This document shows, one piece after another, positions 43,289 through 52,748 of a DNA stretch of 64,000 bases. The notes below the pieces were generated by a model, which saw nothing but the letters and a program-made list of their open reading frames with translations, had not been told where the DNA came from and made no database searches. Each line of letters opens with the position of its first letter. Within the stretch, counting starts at the first letter, position 1. A program made the translations under genes and the position numbers. This stretch comes from Citrobacter amalonaticus Y19 (GTDB lineage: Bacteria > Pseudomonadota > Gammaproteobacteria > Enterobacterales > Enterobacteriaceae), in NCBI RefSeq assembly GCF_000981805.1, contig NZ_CP011132.1:4960001-5024000 (forward strand). Reading direction: 5' to 3'.

Positions 43289-43709
43289 GAGGGCAGAGAG
43301 CAAGCTACCTGCAATTACATTACAGATTGCGAAACTGAAAAAAGTGCAAAAACAACCATTCTAAATAAAGTTTGAGCGCGATTTGAGAAGTGGTCAGAAC
43401 AATTTAACGTCCGCTCCTGGCACAGAGCTGCCTGTCAGATTAGGTTTGGCTCTGTGCCATAGCTGTATCAGGTCAAATCTAAGCGAATACATTTTAAAAT
43501 ATTGCCAACTGGCTGGATAAATCGGTCTCGTGTAGCTCCTTTCCCTGCGCCCGAAAACGGTGAAAGCCCTTGAAACTGGTTATCCTGGTCTTTCGCGGTT
43601 GCCCCACCGAGGAAATTTTCTTCAGTTCTCAGTAATAGTTTTGCATTGTCCGAAAAGGCATCCCCGCCAGAATATCCGACTTGTTTCGGACAACTCCTGG
43701 GGATTCCTG
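43289..43709. promoter_or_regulatory. Upstream region of the pil operon with large hairpin
   Basis: No gene in these 420 nt; the open frame from 43560 is a 5' extension of pilL. TGGCACAGAGC (43418-43428) and GCTCTGTGCCA (43449-43459) form a perfect 11-bp stem with a 20-nt loop. It may act as terminator-like hairpin, operator or transfer-related site. Confidence 0.5.
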
Positions 43710-45065
43710 ATGGTAAAAATAAACCTGCAGACACGTTATCGGCTTGGGGCCATCACGCTATGTCTGCTTGCCGCTGGCTGCACAGACTTTAGTTCTCGCT
43801 CTGGACCCATGAGCAGGCTTCAGGGCTCTCCCCGTGTTCAGGATCTTTATCAAAACCGTTCCCCTGAAGTTGTTCGTTACGATCGTTACACACTTGCCAG
43901 TACGCTACCTGTAGATGCTCAGCGTGACCCACTGAATCAGATTATCGATATCAGGATGCCTTTGCAGATGGTGAATACGATTGGGGAAGGTATGCGATAC
44001 GTGATGCTTGAATCAGGTTATTCACTGTGTTCAGGCGAACCGGGTGTATTCTCTGAATTGTTCGTTAAACCATTACCGGCTGTGCAGCGTTCAATAGGAC
44101 CTGTGAAGCTTGGAGATGCTTTACAAATCCTGGCCGGGCCTGCCTGGCGTATGCGCGTAGATGACCTGAATCGAGAAATTTGTTTCGTTCTGCGTGATGA
44201 ATACCGACATCTTGCCCTCTCAACAACAGGTCCCTTGCAGGCGAGTGTAGCAAGTCAGGGAACAGGGAAATCGGCTTCTACAGGTACACTACTTAACAGT
44301 TCTAAGGGACTTTCTGGTACTGGAAATAACAGCTATCCGTTGCCCCCGGCTCGGCCGGAAAGTTCCATTTTGTCACCAGGGACACCAAAAGTTACCTCTC
44401 AAGCTGTTTCTCCTTTATCTGTTGCAACGACAGCAAAAACACCTCGTAACCCGTTCTCTGCCAGCGAGCCTGGGGAAAAATCTAAGGTTCCGGTGCAGAA
44501 AACACAGGCAAGTCCCGCAGCTAAGTTAACATCTGGCAAGGTAAAACCATCAACAGAGTTGGCTCCTGCGCCTGCGCCTGCGCCGTCAGCATTGTCAGTT
44601 GCGTCAACACCTCTGAATAAAGCTGCTCTTGGTGTGCCTTTAACTCCATCTGGTGCAGTGAAACCAGGTGGAACAGTTCAGAACAGTAATCCACCTTCCA
44701 CTGTTATCTCTCCTACTGCTCCGGTCAGCGGAAAAACTGTTTTCACTCCGGGAGCATTGCTTTCCTCGTTACCAGACGGACAGGCCTGGACCGCGCAGGC
44801 AGGCACTACGTTAAAAGAGACTCTGATCCAATGGGCTACATCGGTTCGCTGTGAGAGTGGCAGTAGTCCTACCTGGGTAGTTATCTGGCCAACGCCTGTG
44901 AACTACCGCATCGATGTACCATTTACGCTGCGCGGTAATTTCGAGTCGGTTATCGTGCAGCTGTTTAGGTTATATCGCCCTGCAGAAAAACCCCTCTATG
45001 CAGCACCAAATCGTCTTCAGTGCCTGGTATTCGTGGACGATAAGCCGATTCAGGACGGGAAATGA
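43710..45065 (+). CDS. pilL: Type IVB pilus lipoprotein PilL
   Basis: I chose ATG 43710 (TGGGGA upstream); it begins a lipoprotein signal (RLGAITLCLLAAGCTD). The 451-aa protein has an N-terminal domain (IIDIRMPLQMVNTIGEGMRYVMLESGYSLC), a long Pro/Ser/Thr-rich middle with an (AP)n run, and a C-terminal TcpQ-like domain (GQAWTAQAGTTLKETLIQWA, FTLRGNFESVIVQLF). It is the first gene of the R64/SPI-7-type pilus operon. Confidence 0.88.
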   Translation: MVKINLQTRYRLGAITLCLLAAGCTDFSSRSGPMSRLQGSPRVQDLYQNRSPEVVRYDRYTLASTLPVDAQRDPLNQIIDIRMPLQMVNTIGEGMRYVMLESGYSLCSGEPGVFSELFVKPLPAVQRSIGPVKLGDALQILAGPAWRMRVDDLNREICFVLRDEYRHLALSTTGPLQASVASQGTGKSASTGTLLNSSKGLSGTGNNSYPLPPARPESSILSPGTPKVTSQAVSPLSVATTAKTPRNPFSASEPGEKSKVPVQKTQASPAAKLTSGKVKPSTELAPAPAPAPSALSVASTPLNKAALGVPLTPSGAVKPGGTVQNSNPPSTVISPTAPVSGKTVFTPGALLSSLPDGQAWTAQAGTTLKETLIQWATSVRCESGSSPTWVVIWPTPVNYRIDVPFTLRGNFESVIVQLFRLYRPAEKPLYAAPNRLQCLVFVDDKPIQDGK

Positions 45066-45066
45066 T

Positions 45067-45510
45067 ATGGGATATGCGCTGCCAGTTTTCGCGCTTTGTC
45101 TTGTCATCATCTTGATAGCCGGTGATGCACAGCACCACTCATCAGAGCATGTACGGCTTGCGCTGCAGCAGACTCAGCCTGAACAGCTTGCAGCAGACAT
45201 GCTTCGGACTGCTGATGTCGTAAATAACTGGCGTCACGGGCGGTCCATAACAGATGGCCCCGTATCAACCGCACTGACTGGAATGGTGCCGTTACCAGAC
45301 AGTCGTATCAAAAGCATTATTCAGAACGGTCGCCTGTGGATCTGGGTACCTGAAACAGACGGTGTTTATGCCGCGTTGCGCGCCCGCTCAGTGACTTCTG
45401 CGCTTGCCCTGACCGTCAGAGGCGGTCGTCTGCGGATGGCGGATGGCACTGATATGAACCTGTCTCTGCCGTCCGGTGTGACGGAAGGCAGCATTGTTTA
45501 TCTTAACTAA
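45067..45510 (+). CDS. pilM: Type IVB pilus protein PilM
   Basis: I chose ATG 45067, 1 nt after the pilL stop. The 147-aa product has an N-terminal membrane segment (MGYALPVFALCLVIILIAG) and a periplasmic domain (LWIWVPETDGVYAALRARS, SLPSGVTEGSIVYLN). Length and position match R64 PilM (about 145 aa), a helper of the pilus machine. Confidence 0.85.
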   Translation: MGYALPVFALCLVIILIAGDAQHHSSEHVRLALQQTQPEQLAADMLRTADVVNNWRHGRSITDGPVSTALTGMVPLPDSRIKSIIQNGRLWIWVPETDGVYAALRARSVTSALALTVRGGRLRMADGTDMNLSLPSGVTEGSIVYLN

Positions 45511-45529
45511 CAGAATCAGGGAGCTGCGG

Positions 45530-47203
45530 ATGCCGCGTATACCTTTCTGCCTGACAGTACTTACCGCTGCGTTTGTGCTGTCATCATGTTCGCTGAATGA
45601 AATCAGCAAAATAGACAAGGAAGCCGTTGGGCAGGCCGATACGGCTCAGCGAGTGTTGCAGAGTCGTCAGTCCATATCACAACCAACTGTTGTCTGGATG
45701 GATAAGCCCTGGGTAAACCTGCAGCCAGTCACGCCGGTGGTCTCCACTCCGGACGAAAAGAATCTGCCTCCCTGTCAGATAACGATTAATCGTCCTGACG
45801 GCATTTCACTGCCTGAGCTGGGACAGCGCATCACTGCGCTATGTGGTATACGAGTCTCCATCACACCAGATGCATTTGCTGCGCTGAGCAACGTGAGTAC
45901 CGGCAGCGTGGTAACTTCTCAGATGAGTGGTCAACTGCCGGCGCCGGATGACAATGGTCGGGTTCCCCTGGCACAGATGGGGGCTACGTCAGCTCAGCCC
46001 GTCTCCGTTCAGCCATCACCGGCGCTCATGCGTGGCCTTAAATTCCAGGGAGATGTTCGTGATCTGCTCGATGTCGAAGCCAGCGGGTACGGGCTGTCAT
46101 GGCGCAGTGACGGAAACGGAGTTTATTTTTATCGACAGGATACCCGCACTTTTCAGCTCGTTATCCTGAATACGAAAGTAAACAGTAGCGCATCAATTAA
46201 CTCCGGCTCTGGCAATCAGCTGGGCAGCGGTGGCGGCACATCGGGGGGGACTAGCGGAGACATTAGCTCTAATCAGAAGACCGATTATGGCATGAACAGC
46301 GACCTGTACGACGACATTCGTAAAACCATCGAGCAGATGCTGACGCCAAAATCTGGTCGTTTCTGGCTTTCAGCAGCTACTGGCACGTTGAGTGTTACTG
46401 ACACACCGGACGTTCTGGAGCGTATTGGTCGTTACATTGAGTATCAGAATAAGGTTCTAAGCAGGCAGGTCCAGCTCAACATACAGATTGTCAGCGTCAA
46501 CCAGACGCGTAATGAGCAACTGGGTCTTGACTGGGGGCTCGTATACAAATCCCTGCACAATTTTGGCGCCACTCTGACCGGTTCAATGGCCAATGCTTCG
46601 ACTTCAGCAGGCAGTGCCGGCATTTCGATTCTCGACACGGCAACAGGCAATGCCGCCAAATTTTCCGGCTCCAGCCTGCTGATTAAAGCGCTTTCCGAGC
46701 AGGGCAACGTCAGCATGGCGCTGAACCAGACCGACCCAACAGCAAATTTGACGCCGGTAGCTTATCAGCTCTCAAACCAACAGGGCGTTCTGACAAGTTC
46801 CAGTTCAACTGCAACAGCTAATGTCGGGGTTACTTCCTCACAGACCGTAACCACAATCACCACCGGTTTGTTCATGACCATGCTGCCGTTCATCCAGGAA
46901 AACGGTGACGTGCAACTGCAGTTCGCTTTTAGCTATACCAGTCCACCGCAGATAGAGAAATTTATCAGTAGGGACGGGAATACCCGTAACGATATACCGA
47001 ATACCTCGACACAGGGGCTGGCACGTAAAGTTAACCTGCGCTCAGGCCAGACACTGGTATTAACCGGATCTGAGCAACAGAACCTTTCTGCAAACAAGCA
47101 GGGAACATTCACACCCGACAACTTTATCCTGGGCGGTGGCCAGAACGGTACGCGCGGTCGTAACACGCTCGTGATTATGATCACCCCTGTTCTGCTGAGG
47201 TAA
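45530..47203 (+). CDS. pilN: Type IVB pilus secretin PilN
   Basis: I chose ATG 45530 (GGGAG upstream), giving a lipoprotein signal (PFCLTVLTAAFVLSSCS). The 557-aa protein has an STN-like domain (ISLPELGQRITALCGIRVS), N-domains and the secretin core (QVQLNIQIVSVNQTRNEQLG, RSGQTLVLTGSEQQN, NTLVIMITPVLLR). It forms the outer-membrane ring through which the pilus passes. Confidence 0.93.
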   Translation: MPRIPFCLTVLTAAFVLSSCSLNEISKIDKEAVGQADTAQRVLQSRQSISQPTVVWMDKPWVNLQPVTPVVSTPDEKNLPPCQITINRPDGISLPELGQRITALCGIRVSITPDAFAALSNVSTGSVVTSQMSGQLPAPDDNGRVPLAQMGATSAQPVSVQPSPALMRGLKFQGDVRDLLDVEASGYGLSWRSDGNGVYFYRQDTRTFQLVILNTKVNSSASINSGSGNQLGSGGGTSGGTSGDISSNQKTDYGMNSDLYDDIRKTIEQMLTPKSGRFWLSAATGTLSVTDTPDVLERIGRYIEYQNKVLSRQVQLNIQIVSVNQTRNEQLGLDWGLVYKSLHNFGATLTGSMANASTSAGSAGISILDTATGNAAKFSGSSLLIKALSEQGNVSMALNQTDPTANLTPVAYQLSNQQGVLTSSSSTATANVGVTSSQTVTTITTGLFMTMLPFIQENGDVQLQFAFSYTSPPQIEKFISRDGNTRNDIPNTSTQGLARKVNLRSGQTLVLTGSEQQNLSANKQGTFTPDNFILGGGQNGTRGRNTLVIMITPVLLR

Positions 47204-47206
47204 TCC

Positions 47207-48487
47207 ATGTCATCAAAGAAAAAATCTTCACTCCGTAGCGGCATTCGCGTCACCCACAACCGTCGCGACTGGATGGCAGGACTTCATTGGGAGCAGCAGC
47301 GGAGCGCACTGTTAACGCGATTCCGGGGAAAAGCCTCACCTGACACGCATGTAGTAGTTGCCGGCAGGCGTAACGCATCAATGATGGGGGTCGTTTCCCC
47401 CGGGCGTGTGCGACGTAGCCCTTACTCTCTTGCAGTAGCATTCCTGCTGTCTGAAGGGGGAAATACATGGGGGATATACCGCCTCAGCCGCAACGAAGAT
47501 CTCTGGGTTTTCTTTGCAGCCAGCGGTGGGCAGCTTTCTGTCATGGGTGATGTGACCGGTTCACGCGCGAAGATAGAATCAGCAGCAGAAAACTTCCTGC
47601 GTTTTAACGATGCTGATACACCGGGTCTGCGCTGTGCTGCAACCGCAGATGATAATTGTGATGCAACCTCGCTCACTGACAGGCTGAACCGTTCGCAACT
47701 GAAGCGTTGCCGCCTGGGTAAGCGCCTGACGACGATGTCGCTTATTATGCCTGCTGCGCTTATTACACTCGTGGCAGCAGCAGGAATTTACTGGTACGAC
47801 GACGTTCAGCAAAAAGCGGAACAGGCTGCTGCAATGGCAGAGTTTCGCGCCCGAATGGCGATGTCTGCTGATAAGCCAGCTGCGCCAGCCCGAGCGCCAC
47901 ATCCATGGGCCTCTCAGCCACCAGTTTCGCTTTTACTTGGTAATTGCTGGCTGACACGCGAACCACTTTTCGCCTCGGTGGCTGGCTGGCGCTTTACGGA
48001 CGGTGAATGTGTCCCTGAAGGCCTGCGCTTGCGTTACCTCGCCACACCTGGTGCTACGGTGGAGGATTTCTCCCACCGCGCGAGGGTGCTTCTTGGGCAT
48101 TCTGCTGTTTTCAACCTTCAGGAGGGAGGTAAAAACGGCGACGTATTCATTCCCTTCCGGAAATACAGCGTAAGTGAGTATACCGACGAGGCCTTGCCTG
48201 GCGCGGATGCCCAACTGATGCGTTTCATTTCGCACCTGCAGCGCCGCAACCTGGAAGTCAAGTTCAGTGAAGTGAAACCGCCAGCGGTCGCGCCAGGACA
48301 AGAGAAAACCATGCCCGTACAGGACTGGCGCGAATTCACTTTTACTGTCAGCTCGCGTTTGCAGCCTGAACGTCTGCTGCAGGATTTTGATGCGACCGGG
48401 CTCCGCCTGAACAGCGTGTCAATCACCATGAGCCCGCAGGGGCAGTTCGACTACACCATGAAGGGGAGCATTTATGCGCAGAATTAA
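47207..48487 (+). CDS. pilO: Type IVB pilus accessory protein PilO
   Basis: A 426-aa bitopic protein: cytoplasmic N-terminal half (GIRVTHNRRDWMAGLHW), one membrane segment near residues 175-192 (MSLIMPAALITLVAAAGIYW), then a periplasmic half with two Cys (NCWL and GECV). It matches PilO/TcpD-like assembly proteins and stands in the usual order. It overlaps pilP by 14 nt. Confidence 0.85.
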   Translation: MSSKKKSSLRSGIRVTHNRRDWMAGLHWEQQRSALLTRFRGKASPDTHVVVAGRRNASMMGVVSPGRVRRSPYSLAVAFLLSEGGNTWGIYRLSRNEDLWVFFAASGGQLSVMGDVTGSRAKIESAAENFLRFNDADTPGLRCAATADDNCDATSLTDRLNRSQLKRCRLGKRLTTMSLIMPAALITLVAAAGIYWYDDVQQKAEQAAAMAEFRARMAMSADKPAAPARAPHPWASQPPVSLLLGNCWLTREPLFASVAGWRFTDGECVPEGLRLRYLATPGATVEDFSHRARVLLGHSAVFNLQEGGKNGDVFIPFRKYSVSEYTDEALPGADAQLMRFISHLQRRNLEVKFSEVKPPAVAPGQEKTMPVQDWREFTFTVSSRLQPERLLQDFDATGLRLNSVSITMSPQGQFDYTMKGSIYAQN

Positions 48488-48971
48488 TCCCGCGGGAACG
48501 GGCCTGCTGCTGTCCGCTCTGTTCTGCGGGCAGGCAGTGGCAACCGTAACCAGTGATGCGCTTCCGCCGAACGTTACGCTTGGCGAACTTGAAGCAGCTC
48601 AGGCGCGCAACCTCATTCTGGAGCAGAAAGTGCAGACGGCGCGTCTGGAGCAGCAGCTGCGTGAAAGCCAGTCCGGACAGAGTACTGACAGGAATTATCT
48701 GTCTACTGCCGCCCAGCCTGCCATGCCGCTTATGGCGCAGCCAGCTCCTTCACAACAGACTGCCAGTGCAGTCGGTGAAAAGCGGACCGGTGGTGTGCGC
48801 CTTCAGGAGATTTACGGCCGTGGCTCGCAGTTGCGTGCACGCATTGTTCTGCCTGATGGCGGAGTCACAGAAGTAGCAAAAGGCGATCAGCTTCCCGGAA
48901 CCTCAAAGCGGGTCACGGAGGTTACGTCCACGATCGTACGCCTCAGCGACAATTCTGAACTTTCATTCTGA
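48474..48971 (+). CDS. pilP: Type IVB pilus protein PilP
   Basis: A 165-aa protein with a signal peptide (ends GQAVA), a coiled-coil (ELEAAQARNLILEQKVQTAR) and a small C-terminal beta domain (GGVRLQEIYGRGSQLRARIV, VAKGDQLPGTSKRV) like the periplasmic PilP domain of type II-related machines. It would bridge the inner-membrane complex and secretin. Confidence 0.85.
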   Translation: MRRINPAGTGLLLSALFCGQAVATVTSDALPPNVTLGELEAAQARNLILEQKVQTARLEQQLRESQSGQSTDRNYLSTAAQPAMPLMAQPAPSQQTASAVGEKRTGGVRLQEIYGRGSQLRARIVLPDGGVTEVAKGDQLPGTSKRVTEVTSTIVRLSDNSELSF

Positions 48972-48978
48972 GGTGATG

Positions 48979-50553
48979 ATGTCTCCTGATAAAGAAATCA
49001 TGGATTTTGTCTTTGCCGAGCAGCATCCGTCTGGAGGGGTTACGCTACTCATCGACGGCAACCGGCGAAAAGACCCTGACATACAGCGCTGGGTTATGGA
49101 TGTCACCCGGACATGGGCTGATGCAAAAACTGAGTTTGTTACACTCAGCGAACTGAACCGGCGGCGTGAAGTGGCAGAACGTCAGGGCCGTGGGCTTAAC
49201 CAGGGTGTGAGCGAGGCGGATCTAAGTAACCGTGACGTCAGTGTGTCGCAGGATAAGGTCATCAGCTATATGAGGCTGGGTAACGACTTTAATGCCTCTG
49301 ATATTCATATGGAAATAAGCGGTGATCGCAAGATTTGCATCGTTCAGTTGCGTATTCACGGCGAGCTGGAGGTGGTGGATGAAGTGAAAGATGTGGAGGG
49401 TATGACGCTGGCCTCCACATCTTATCTTTCCATGTGCGACGTGCGCGAGCAGTCATTCTTTGCCGGTCGTGAGCAGTCAGGGCGCATCGATGCAAAGTTC
49501 GCCCGCCGCGCCGGCCTCTATGGCGCCCGCTACGAACACCGTCCTACTCCGGATGGGCTGATAGTGGTCATGCGTCTGATCCCGGATGACGGGGACAATA
49601 TACCGACGCTGCCGCAACTGGGTTTTTTGCCTGAGCAGATTAAGCTCATCATGCAGATCCTGCGTATGCCGGAAGGCATGACGCTGCTGACCGGGCCTAC
49701 TGGTTCAGGGAAGAGCGCCACGCTGCGCGTGTTCAGTGATATCTGGCTGAAACTGACCGGCGGTAAAAAGCGCCTGCTCACGCTGGAAAACCCGCCCGAG
49801 GGGCGTATTCCGGGTGGTATTCAGACCCCCGTTATGCCTGAAGACAATTCACCGGAGGCCATCAGCCGCGCCTGGAGTAACGGAAACGCCTCTGCACTTC
49901 GTCTCGATCCGGATGCCATCCTGAACGGTGAGATCCGTGACCTGTATTCCCTTCTCGCCGCCATTTTCGCCAGTGAAACCGGCCACCTGGTGCTGTCGAC
50001 CCTGCACACCCAGAGCCCTATCGGCTCCCTGCGTCGTATGGAGCATTTCGGTATTGATCGCCACCTTCTGGCGGATGCTGCACTCATCACCGGCCTGATT
50101 GGCCAGCGTCTGGTGCCGCTGTTGTGTGAACACTGCCGGGTACCGTGGGAAGTCAAAGTCCCTGAGCTTGATGAAGAAACCCGCGCGCGTCTCGAAAAAT
50201 ATTGTTCTGTCGCGGGCTTGTGCGAACCGAAAAATCTCTTCTTCCGCAACTATGAGGGATGTGAACACTGCCGGAAAACGGTACCACTGACCGGACGCAT
50301 TATCAGTCGTGGCGTTACAGGGCGAACAGCTATTGCCGAAGTTGTCCGGACAGATGCTCGCCTGATGCAACTTTGGCTTTCACATGGGCCTTCAGTTGCC
50401 AGAAAGTACTGGATAAACCAGGGGGGGATTACTCGCCGCATGCATCTGTTGCGTTATCTGGCAGAGGGTCTTGTTGATCCGCTGGAAGGCGATCTCATCT
50501 GTCCGCTGGATGAGGATGACATCATGGATTGTGAGGTGCCTGATGGAAAGTGA
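48979..50553 (+). CDS. pilQ: Type IVB pilus assembly ATPase PilQ
   Basis: I chose ATG 48979 (TGAGG five nt before); ATG 48976 and GTG 48973 are in frame. The 524-aa GspE/PilB-like ATPase has Walker A LTGPTGSGKSATL near residue 236, an Asp-box-like DASDIHMEISG near 110, and a C-terminal four-Cys zinc site (LLCEHCRVPW and YEGCEHCRKTVP). It powers pilus extension. Confidence 0.93.
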   Translation: MSPDKEIMDFVFAEQHPSGGVTLLIDGNRRKDPDIQRWVMDVTRTWADAKTEFVTLSELNRRREVAERQGRGLNQGVSEADLSNRDVSVSQDKVISYMRLGNDFNASDIHMEISGDRKICIVQLRIHGELEVVDEVKDVEGMTLASTSYLSMCDVREQSFFAGREQSGRIDAKFARRAGLYGARYEHRPTPDGLIVVMRLIPDDGDNIPTLPQLGFLPEQIKLIMQILRMPEGMTLLTGPTGSGKSATLRVFSDIWLKLTGGKKRLLTLENPPEGRIPGGIQTPVMPEDNSPEAISRAWSNGNASALRLDPDAILNGEIRDLYSLLAAIFASETGHLVLSTLHTQSPIGSLRRMEHFGIDRHLLADAALITGLIGQRLVPLLCEHCRVPWEVKVPELDEETRARLEKYCSVAGLCEPKNLFFRNYEGCEHCRKTVPLTGRIISRGVTGRTAIAEVVRTDARLMQLWLSHGPSVARKYWINQGGITRRMHLLRYLAEGLVDPLEGDLICPLDEDDIMDCEVPDGK

Positions 50554-51658
50554 CAGCCATTTTTATCCATCCCGGGAAATGTCGTTCCCTGAAAGGATTC
50601 GCTACCGGCTTGTCAGAGCCACTTTTACTGGGAAATACCGCCAGCCATTTTACGAAACGCTGCGCTTTCTTCTTGAAAACCGTAAGGCCCTGAAAGACGC
50701 GCTGACCATGATCGGCGATGTACATACTGATTTTGGCAGGCGCTGGCATCCTTATTATGAACTTGTTCAGGACTGCATCGAGGGTGTGAACGACAACCGT
50801 CCTGGCCGCGCGCTGCAGGATGTTCTGGCTGCCTGGGCACCTTACGAAGAGGCCGCGCTTATCAGCGCCGGAATGGAAACCGGTAATATTCCTGCCGCGC
50901 TGATGCAGGCTGATAAGTTGATTGTTGCCCGTCGGCGAATTCTTGGGCAGGTAATTTTTGCGTCAGTATTTCCTGCCGCGCTTGCCATCCTGAGTACGGG
51001 GCTACTACTGGCCAACAATCTCGCACTTGTTCCCACCATGAGCAAAATGTCCGATCCAGCTCGCTGGACCGGTGCACTCGGGTTTATGAATGGAGTAGCG
51101 AAGTGGAGTTCCGAGTGGGGTGTTGCTTCTGCCGCTACAGCCGCAGGGCTTGTGCTGCTGTCTTTCTGGTCGTTGCCCCGCTGGCGCGGCCGTCTCAGGC
51201 GCTGTGCTGACTGGTTACTACCATGGTCTGTTTATAAAGACCTGCAGGGAGCTGTATTCCTTATGAATATTGGCGCGCTTCTTGGTTCGGGTGTCCAGGA
51301 ACTCAAAGCTTTGCAGATCCTTAACGGTTTTGCACCGCCCTGGCTGCAGGAACGCATCGAGGCAGCGATGGAGTGCATGAGTGAAGGCGATTCACTTGGC
51401 AGAGCTCTGCGTAACAGCGGATATGATTTTCCGAGCCGTGAGGCTGTGAACTATCTCTCTCTTCTGGATAAGGGGGATGGTGCTGCTTCGCTCATCACCA
51501 ATTATGCGGACCGCTGGCTGGAACAGGCGCTCGCGCGCGTCGCGCGTCGGGCGAATGCCACCAAACTCTTTTCTCTCGTTCTGATTATGAGTTTCTTCTT
51601 ACTCATCCTGATGATGGTGATGCAGATTCAGGACATGAACACTTTCAACTTACACTAA
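50543..51658 (+). CDS. pilR: Type IVB pilus inner membrane platform PilR
   Basis: I chose ATG 50543, overlapping pilQ by 11 nt; the frame also opens further upstream. The 371-aa GspF-like protein has helical cytoplasmic domains and membrane segments near residues 132-155, 190-215 and at the C-terminus (ATKLFSLVLIMSFFLLILMM). It is the platform for the ATPase and pilin. Confidence 0.92.
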   Translation: MESDSHFYPSREMSFPERIRYRLVRATFTGKYRQPFYETLRFLLENRKALKDALTMIGDVHTDFGRRWHPYYELVQDCIEGVNDNRPGRALQDVLAAWAPYEEAALISAGMETGNIPAALMQADKLIVARRRILGQVIFASVFPAALAILSTGLLLANNLALVPTMSKMSDPARWTGALGFMNGVAKWSSEWGVASAATAAGLVLLSFWSLPRWRGRLRRCADWLLPWSVYKDLQGAVFLMNIGALLGSGVQELKALQILNGFAPPWLQERIEAAMECMSEGDSLGRALRNSGYDFPSREAVNYLSLLDKGDGAASLITNYADRWLEQALARVARRANATKLFSLVLIMSFFLLILMMVMQIQDMNTFNLH

Positions 51659-51667
51659 GGAACCGCC

Positions 51668-52264
51668 ATGTCAGCTCAGACATTACCACATCGCCAACAT
51701 CAGCCTGACCGGGGCTGGGGCATTCTTGAACACGGTACCATTGCGATCGGGACGATTATCGTACTGGCTATAGTTGGTGCTCTGGTCTGGAGTCTTTGGG
51801 GGAAAAAGTCCGTTGCCGTTGAGGTTTCAAATCTCCAGACCGTCGTGACAAACGCGCAGCAGCTTAAGCAGGCGCAGGGGGGATATAACTTTACGAGCGG
51901 TACAACTATGACGGGAACGCTTATCCAGCAGGGGGGCGCACCAAAGGCTGGCTGGACTATCCAGGGAACAGCCAGTTCCGGTACCGCTACGATGTGGAAC
52001 GGTTATGGTGGTCAGGTCGTTCTGGCACCTGTGGCATCGAATGGATTTAACAATGGATTTTCAGTTACATCGCAGAAAGTTCCGCAGGCAGACTGCATCT
52101 CTATCACTACTCAACTCGGTTCCGGTGGAGCATTCAGTGCTATCACCATTAACAGTACCGATTACAGTGACGGTCTGGTCAGTGCAGAAGAGGCAGGCAA
52201 ATCCTGCTCATCAGACAGCGGAATGACAGGTAACAATACACTGGTCTTCACCCATAACGGCTGA
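51668..52264 (+). CDS. pilS: Type IVB major prepilin PilS
   Basis: A 198-aa prepilin. The N-terminal DRGWGILEHGTIAIGTII fits R64-type processing: cut after Gly16 leaves Trp as first residue and Glu at mature position 5. Two Cys pairs appear (QADCIS and AGKSCSSDSG). The prepilin peptidase is encoded two genes downstream. Confidence 0.93.
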   Translation: MSAQTLPHRQHQPDRGWGILEHGTIAIGTIIVLAIVGALVWSLWGKKSVAVEVSNLQTVVTNAQQLKQAQGGYNFTSGTTMTGTLIQQGGAPKAGWTIQGTASSGTATMWNGYGGQVVLAPVASNGFNNGFSVTSQKVPQADCISITTQLGSGGAFSAITINSTDYSDGLVSAEEAGKSCSSDSGMTGNNTLVFTHNG

Positions 52265-52268
52265 TGAC

Positions 52269-52748
52269 ATGCTGCGCCTGTCCGCTTTTCTGCTGCTGAT
52301 TTTGGTTTGCCCACGGGTGGATGCATTCTGCTTTGAATCGGCGGGCGCTAAATACCACATTGACCCGCTACTGGTTAAGGCAATAGCCATAGGTGAAAGC
52401 AGCCTGCGACCGGATGTCACAAATATTAATCGTGACAAAAAGACCGGGCAGGCACTCAGTACCGATTATGGACTGATGCAGGTTAATTCATCGCATATCG
52501 CTTCGCTGATAGCGCAGGGTTACATTCGCAGCTCACAGGACCTCCTGAACCGTCCGTGCCTCAACGTTCAGATAGGTACCTGGATACTGGCGAAGCATTT
52601 TCAGGTATGCGGCATAAGCTGGAACTGTCTTGGCTCTTATAACGCAGGTTTTCGTAAGGACCGGCACGAAACTCGCGAGTCCTATGCCAACCGGATTTAT
52701 GCCATTTATCGTCGGCTTTTACTTAATGAACGGGGAATAAAACTGTGA
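52269..52748 (+). CDS. pilT: Type IVB pilus lytic transglycosylase PilT
   Basis: A 159-aa protein with a signal peptide (ends VDAF) and a lysozyme-like domain: catalytic Glu43 in AIAIGESSLRPD, DYGLMQVNSSH and NCLGSYNAG. It opens peptidoglycan for the pilus. In this family PilT is a hydrolase, unlike the retraction ATPase of the same name. Confidence 0.92.
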   Translation: MLRLSAFLLLILVCPRVDAFCFESAGAKYHIDPLLVKAIAIGESSLRPDVTNINRDKKTGQALSTDYGLMQVNSSHIASLIAQGYIRSSQDLLNRPCLNVQIGTWILAKHFQVCGISWNCLGSYNAGFRKDRHETRESYANRIYAIYRRLLLNERGIKL

